Of a stretch of 64,000 nucleotides of DNA, positions 59,633 to 64,000 are shown piece after piece. The notes under the pieces were generated by a model, which saw only the letters and a program-made list of their open reading frames with translations, made no database searches and was not told where the DNA came from. A program made the translations under genes and the position numbers. Within the stretch, counting starts at the first letter, position 1, and every line of letters starts with the position of its first letter. Source of the stretch: an uncultured Rhodospirillales bacterium (GTDB taxonomy: Bacteria; Pseudomonadota; Alphaproteobacteria; Acetobacterales; Acetobacteraceae); NCBI GenBank assembly GCA_903835235.1, contig CAILMF010000082.1, forward strand, positions 62,001-126,000, in the 5' to 3' direction.

Positions 59633-61689
59633 CCGCCACCTACCGCATCGGCATCGACGTCGGCGGCACCTTTACCGACGTGGTCTGCATCGCGTCGGAC
59701 GGCACCGAGACCCTGGCCAAAGCCGCGTCCACCCCTGACGACCAGAGCGAGGGCGTCATCGCCGGCCTGGCCAACCTGGCCACCGCGCTGCACCTCCCGC
59801 TCGCCACGCTGCTGGCGCGCTGCGAACGCATCGTCCACGGCACCACGGTCGCGACCAACGCGCTGCTGGAACGCAAGGGCGCGCGCCTTGCGATGCTGAC
59901 CACCGAGGGCCACCGCGACGTCATCGAAATGCGCGAAGGCCTGAAGCCGGAACGCTACGACCTGCGCCTGCCCGCGCCGGAACCGCTGGTGCCGCGCCGC
60001 CTCCGCCTCGGCATCCGCGAACGCCTCCGCGCCGATGGCAGCGTGGCCATCGCGCTGGACCAGGCCTCGCTCGCCACCGCCATCCAGCAGCTGCGCGCCG
60101 AGCAGGTGGAATCCGTCGCAATCTGCCTGCTGCATTCCTGGCGCGACCCCGCGCACGAACGCGCGGCGGGTGAAGCCGTGGCCGCCGCCCTGCCTGGCGT
60201 CTTCGTCACCCTCTCGGCCGACGTGCTGCCACAAATAAAAGAGTTCGAGCGGTTCTCCACCACCGCGGTCAACGCCTATGTGGGCCCGGTGGTCTCACGC
60301 TATCTCGGCCGCCTGCGGGGCCGCCTGGGAGAGGCCGGCTACCCCGGCGCGGTCTTCGTCATCCTCTCCCATGGCGGCGTCGCCCCGGTGGAGGAAGCCG
60401 CGCGGCTGGCCGTCGGCACCGCCCTTTCCGGCCCGGCCGGCGGCGTGGCGGCGGCGGTGGCCCTGGCCCGCGCCGGGCTGGGGCAGAACCTGGTCACCTT
60501 CGACATGGGCGGCACCTCCACCGATATCGCGCTGGTGGCCGAAGGCACCGCCGCGCTGGGCCGCGGCCGCGTGGTGGGCGGCGAGCGCATTGCGCTGGAA
60601 TCGCTGGATATCGTCACGCTGGGCGCCGGTGGCGGCTCCATCGCGCATCTGGGCAGCGGCGGCACCATGCAGGTCGGCCCGCAATCGGCCGGCGCCGTCC
60701 CCGGCCCGGCGGCCTATGGCCTGGGCGGCACGCAGCCGGCCGTGACCGACGCCAACCTGGTGCTGGGCTATCTCGACGCCGGCAACTTTTTGGGTGGTGC
60801 CCGCAAGCTGGACCTGGGCGCGGCACAGCAGGCCGTCGCCGCGCTGGCGGAAAAGCTCAACCTGGCACCGGCCGATTGCGCCATGGGCATCCACCGCCTG
60901 GTCAATGCCCGCATGGCCGATGGCGTCCGCGTCGCCACCGTCCGCCGCGGCGTGGACCCGCGCGACTTCACCCTGCTGGCCTTCGGCGGCGCCGCCGGGC
61001 TGCACGCCAGCGCCGTCGCCCGCGAACTCGGCCTGAAGCGCGCCGCCGTGCCGCTCTTCGCCGCCGGTCTCAGCGCCTGGGGCATGCTGCAATCGGATCT
61101 GCGCTACGAAATGGCCCGCAGCACCCTGGCCGCCGGCGGCATGCCGGAAGACCAGGAGATCGCCGGCCTCTACGCCAGGCTGGAAGCCGACGCGCGGCAG
61201 AAGATGGCCGCCTGGTACCAGGGCGAGATCGCGGTGCAGCGCAGCGCCGACATGCGCTACGGCGAACAGGTGTTTGAGATTGCGGTGCCGCTGGACGACA
61301 TGGACTGGACCAGCCCCGGCCTGGGCCAGCGCCTGCGAGACGCCTTCCACGCCCGCCACCGCGCGCTGTTCACCTACGACCTGCCCGAAGAAGAAGTGGT
61401 ACTGGTGACCGCCCGCGCCGCCGCCATCGGCCGGCTGCCGCCCGTGGCCGGCGCCACCCGCCCCGGCGCCGCCCCCGCCACCGCCCAGGCCACCCGCCGC
61501 ATCCGCCTGGAAGCAGGCGAAGTGGACGCGCCGGTCTTCAGCTTCGACGCCCTGGCGCCCAACCAGGCTTTACGCGGCCCGGCGATTGTGGAAAGCGCCA
61601 CCACCACCGTGCTGCTGCTGCCAGGCGACATCGCCACCATGGACGCACGCGGCTGGCTGGACATCAGCCTGCAGGAGCCAGAGGCATGA
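59629..61689 (+). CDS. hyuA: Hydantoinase A / oxoprolinase alpha-type subunit
   Basis: A 686-residue HyuA-type subunit with an ASKHA-like ATPase fold: phosphate 1 loop IGIDVGGTFTDVVC at residues 7-20, HGTTVATNALLERKG, LSGPAGGVAAA and FDMGGTSTDIALV. It forms the ATP-dependent half with HyuB. The family opens hydantoin or oxoproline rings or carboxylates ketones. The start overlaps the hyuB stop and the stop overlaps the cupin gene start (ATGA), so the three genes are coupled. Confidence 0.92.
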   Translation: MTATYRIGIDVGGTFTDVVCIASDGTETLAKAASTPDDQSEGVIAGLANLATALHLPLATLLARCERIVHGTTVATNALLERKGARLAMLTTEGHRDVIEMREGLKPERYDLRLPAPEPLVPRRLRLGIRERLRADGSVAIALDQASLATAIQQLRAEQVESVAICLLHSWRDPAHERAAGEAVAAALPGVFVTLSADVLPQIKEFERFSTTAVNAYVGPVVSRYLGRLRGRLGEAGYPGAVFVILSHGGVAPVEEAARLAVGTALSGPAGGVAAAVALARAGLGQNLVTFDMGGTSTDIALVAEGTAALGRGRVVGGERIALESLDIVTLGAGGGSIAHLGSGGTMQVGPQSAGAVPGPAAYGLGGTQPAVTDANLVLGYLDAGNFLGGARKLDLGAAQQAVAALAEKLNLAPADCAMGIHRLVNARMADGVRVATVRRGVDPRDFTLLAFGGAAGLHASAVARELGLKRAAVPLFAAGLSAWGMLQSDLRYEMARSTLAAGGMPEDQEIAGLYARLEADARQKMAAWYQGEIAVQRSADMRYGEQVFEIAVPLDDMDWTSPGLGQRLRDAFHARHRALFTYDLPEEEVVLVTARAAAIGRLPPVAGATRPGAAPATAQATRRIRLEAGEVDAPVFSFDALAPNQALRGPAIVESATTTVLLLPGDIATMDARGWLDISLQEPEA

Positions 61690-62048
61690 GCGAGTTCTTC
61701 AACGTCAACGACCCCAGCACCGGCATCTTCCGTGAGCTGGCGGCCGGCCTGACCACCCGCATCCACCCGGGCGAGCAGGCCATGCTCTCGGTCGTCTCCA
61801 TCGCGCCGGGTGCCGAGGGCACCATGCATTCCCACCCCGAGGAGCAATGGGGCCTGCTGCTGGAAGGCACCGCCATTCGCTACCAGGGCGGCGAGGCGCA
61901 CAACGTGAAGGCCGGCGACTTCTGGCGCACGCCGGGCAACGTGCCGCACACGATGAAGGCCGGCCCCGAGGGCTGCAAGGTGCTGGATATCTTCGCCCCC
62001 CCGCGTGAGGAATACCGCAAGGTCGGCGGCAAGGGTTTCGGCGGGTAA
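61686..62048 (+). CDS. Cupin domain protein
   Basis: A 120-residue small beta-barrel protein. Cupin motif 1 is GTMHSHPEEQWGLLLEGT with two His and a Glu as metal ligands; motif 2 follows as DFWRTPGNVPHTMKAG with the last His. It overlaps hyuA by 4 nt and ends the hyuBA operon. It may be a metal-dependent accessory enzyme or a sensor for the pathway substrate. Confidence 0.87.
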   Translation: MSEFFNVNDPSTGIFRELAAGLTTRIHPGEQAMLSVVSIAPGAEGTMHSHPEEQWGLLLEGTAIRYQGGEAHNVKAGDFWRTPGNVPHTMKAGPEGCKVLDIFAPPREEYRKVGGKGFGG

Positions 62049-62097
62049 GACCGAGCGCGCCGCGCCCTGACCGGCGCGGCGCCACCCCGCGCCGTCA

Positions 62098-62120
62098 TGG
62101 CCGGGCGAAAGTCCCGGCCA
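62098..62120. repeat. REP-like palindrome (TGGCCGGG...CCCGGCCA)
   Basis: A perfect 8-bp inverted repeat with a 7-nt loop in the GTCATGGCCGGGCGAAAGTC context, like the palindromic intergenic elements widespread in alphaproteobacteria. It lies between the convergent cupin and CitE-like genes, where it may also act as a terminator. Confidence 0.6.
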
Positions 62121-62133
62121 CCCACGCCGCCCG

Positions 62134-63003
62134 CTACCTCCGCGCCCGCGCCAGCACCTGCCGCGCCCGCGCGACCACCGGCTCGTCGATCATCTGCCCC
62201 TCGAAGCTCACCGCGCCCACGCCACGGCTCAGCGCATCCGCAAACGCCGCCACCATCCGCTCGGCCCGCGCCACCGCTTCCGGCGCCTCGCCATATTCCT
62301 CGTTGATGATCGCGACCTGGCTGGGATGCACACACGAAGCACAGGCATAGCCCAGCGCCTTGCTCCGCCGCAGGATGCGCCGATACCCCTCAAGGTCGGT
62401 GATATCAGCCACCGTGCCGATGAAGCCGGTCGGCAGTATCCCCGCCCCGCGCGCGGCGATGATCCCCAGGCGTTTCGGCAGGTCCAGCGCATCCGGCGTC
62501 GCCTCGGCGCCCAGATCGGTGGCCAAATCCTCGCCGCCGACGCCCAGCGCCACCATGCGCACACTCGCCCGGCAGATCGCATCCATCTGCGGAATCGCCT
62601 CGGCCGTCTCCACCAGGCCCACTACCTGCACGCTGCCGGCCGGGCGCCCGGCCAGCGCCTCGGCCTCGGTGATGTGCTCGTCCAGCAGCCGCACATGGTC
62701 GGCGCCCATCAGTTTTGTGAGTATCAGCGCATCCGCGCCCGCCGCCACGGCGGCGTCGATATCCGGCACCGCCAGCCGCAGCGCCCGGTTCACCCGCACC
62801 ACCACATCCGCGCCGCCCTGCCTCACCCGCGGCACCGCCGCCGCCAGCAGCGCCCGCGCCGCGGCCTTCTCGCCGGGGGCGATGGCGTCCTCCAAATCCA
62901 GGATGATCGCATCCGCCCCGCGCGTATGCGCCTTGGCGACAAAGCTCTCGCGGTTGGTCGGGACATACAGCAGGGAGCGCCAGTTCGGCAGCTTGCGGGT
63001 CAT
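62134..63003 (-). CDS. CitE-like HpcH/HpaI family aldolase/citrate lyase beta-type protein
   Basis: A 289-residue TIM-barrel lyase of the CitE-like group. Seen are SLLYVPTNRESFVAKA, ADAIILDLEDAIAPGEKAAA, VVVRVNRALR and the metal-site acids in GLVETAEAI and LGVGGEDLATDLGA. Members cleave citramalyl-CoA, malyl-CoA or related acyl-CoA. No other citrate lyase subunits are nearby, which excludes true citrate lyase. It is divergent from a Bug binding protein, with a 238-nt gap that must hold both promoters and in which I see nothing else. Confidence 0.87.
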   Translation of the reverse strand: MTRKLPNWRSLLYVPTNRESFVAKAHTRGADAIILDLEDAIAPGEKAAARALLAAAVPRVRQGGADVVVRVNRALRLAVPDIDAAVAAGADALILTKLMGADHVRLLDEHITEAEALAGRPAGSVQVVGLVETAEAIPQMDAICRASVRMVALGVGGEDLATDLGAEATPDALDLPKRLGIIAARGAGILPTGFIGTVADITDLEGYRRILRRSKALGYACASCVHPSQVAIINEEYGEAPEAVARAERMVAAFADALSRGVGAVSFEGQMIDEPVVARARQVLARARR

Positions 63004-63241
63004 GCGTGGGGTTCCTCTTTGCCCGCAGGCTAGACCCGGATCGCCGTCGGCAGAAGCGCCCACGGCCCGCCGCCCGGCCCGGCGCACCAACGCGCCGCGC
63101 CGCCGCCGGCTTCGACCCACCGCCTGCGCCACCCAGCCGCCCGAAGGGGGTCGCCGCCCACCGGCAGCCCACGCGGAAACGCGGTGACGCGGCGGCCCAA
63201 GCCGAGGCAGGATGCGCCCAAAGAACACGGAGGAAACCGCC

Positions 63242-64000
63242 ATGACCCCGCGCCGCGCCCTGCTCGCCGCCCCCGCCCTGCTGCTGGCCCGCCGCGCCCA
63301 CGCCCAGGGCGCCTTCCCCGAACGCCCGCTCCGCCTGGTCATCCCCTTCGTGCCCGGCGGCACCACGGATATCCTCGGCCGCCTGCTGGCGCAGACCATG
63401 TCGCCGCGCCTGGGCCAGCCCGTGGTGGTGGAAAACCGCGGCGGCGCCGGCGGCAGCCTGGGCGCCGGGGAAGTCGCCCATGCCCGGCCGGATGGCTATT
63501 CCCTGCTGCTGTCCACCAATGGCTCGCTGACCATCAACCCGCTGGTCCAGGCCAACCTGGCCTATGAGCCGTTCCGCCAGCTCGCCCCGCTCGGCCTCTG
63601 CCTCACGGTCCCGATGCTCGTCGTGGTCCGCGCCGACCACCCAGCCAAGACCATCCAGGAATTCGTCGCCATGTCCAAGGCGCGGCCTGGCGCGGTCAGC
63701 ATGGGTTCCGCCGGCACCGGCTCCTCCAACCACCTGGCGATCGAGCTGTTCAACGCCGCCAGCCAGGCACAGCTGACCCATGTGCCCTATCGCGGCAGCG
63801 GCCCGGTGATTGCAGACCTGCTGGCCGGCAACCTGAACAGCATGATGGACCAGATCACCACCAGCCTGCCGCTGACGCAGGAAGGCCGGGTCCGCGCCCT
63901 GGCGATCACCGACAACCACCGCAGCCGCCTGCTGCCCAATGTGCCCACCCTGGCCGAGGCCGGCTACCCCGACGCCGAGATGGTGACCTTCATGGGTCTC
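63242..64000 (+). CDS. Bug/TctC-type binding protein (4), cut by right window edge
   Basis: 253 codons are visible and the frame is open at the right edge. A signal peptide MTPRRALLAAPALLLARRAHAQ has a twin-arginine-like RR near its start. Mature landmarks are FPERPLRLVIPFVPGGTTDI, VVVENRGGAGGSLGA, VPYRGSGPVIADLLAGNLNSM and PNVPTLAEAGYPDAEM. It is divergent from the CitE-like gene, which suggests that its ligand may be an organic acid broken down via that lyase. Confidence 0.88.
   Translation, partial: MTPRRALLAAPALLLARRAHAQGAFPERPLRLVIPFVPGGTTDILGRLLAQTMSPRLGQPVVVENRGGAGGSLGAGEVAHARPDGYSLLLSTNGSLTINPLVQANLAYEPFRQLAPLGLCLTVPMLVVVRADHPAKTIQEFVAMSKARPGAVSMGSAGTGSSNHLAIELFNAASQAQLTHVPYRGSGPVIADLLAGNLNSMMDQITTSLPLTQEGRVRALAITDNHRSRLLPNVPTLAEAGYPDAEMVTFMGL

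Overview
The window is a chromosomal segment of a very GC-rich bacterium (roughly 70% G+C by eye). Codons end almost always in G or C, start codons include GTG and TTG, and neighbouring genes very often overlap by ATGA or GTGA. Gene content points to an alphaproteobacterium, most likely an Acetobacteraceae member such as a Roseomonas relative: four orphan Bug/TctC-type binding proteins, a class II DAHP synthase, an alpha-2-macroglobulin/PBP1C pair, hydantoinase-type HyuA/HyuB genes and a Liv transporter. This placement is an inference from gene content. I saw no prophage, IS element, CRISPR array or rRNA operon; there is one tRNA gene.

Left part (1-16.4 kb): argG runs off the left edge. A small secreted alpha/beta-hydrolase follows on the plus strand. 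Then comes a long minus-strand run of metabolic and translation genes, in transcription order: gabD-like aldehyde dehydrogenase, MaoC hydratase, DUF4287 protein, glutathione reductase, class II DAHP synthase, nicotinate phosphoribosyltransferase-like protein, DMT permease, NAD synthetase, two small paralogous proteins, gltX, cysS, trmJ and an AhpD-like protein. The most interesting signal of the window lies here: an 8-codon poly-cysteine leader ORF in front of cysS, with a promoter-like sequence placed so that the ORF could be leaderless, and a segment complementary to the cysS ribosome-binding site.

Middle (16.4-35.7 kb): tandem Bug-type binding proteins, a small membrane protein, gph, tRNA-Val(CAC) with a strong terminator, and a two-gene RND efflux operon. 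Next are a periplasmic alpha-2-macroglobulin with a thioester motif and its partner penicillin-binding protein 1C, which carries an expanded 8-residue repeat. Then come a YaiI-family protein, a small secreted protein, an RluA-type pseudouridine synthase with a very long Lys-Gly-Ala-Pro repeat leader, and a PfkB kinase whose start codon overlaps that of rluA head to head.

Right part (35.7-64 kb): an acyltransferase 3 protein, a SuyAB-like sulfolactate lyase pair, a GNAT protein, an AI-2E family permease with an extra C-terminal domain, an XRE-type regulator, and a winged-helix regulator whose receiver domain appears degenerate. An MFS exporter/quinone oxidoreductase/Bug cluster is divergent from a CoA-transferase/M20 amidohydrolase/TTC38-like operon. 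A Liv (branched-chain amino acid type) ABC cluster with an SMP-30 lactonase follows, then a GT39-like membrane glycosyltransferase, a hyuB-hyuA-cupin operon, a CitE-like lyase and a fourth Bug protein cut by the right edge. Several intergenic stretches hold palindromic or tandem repeats; one REP-like cluster has been absorbed into the 3' end of hyuB. The catabolic genes suggest scavenging of organic acids, amides and lactams.
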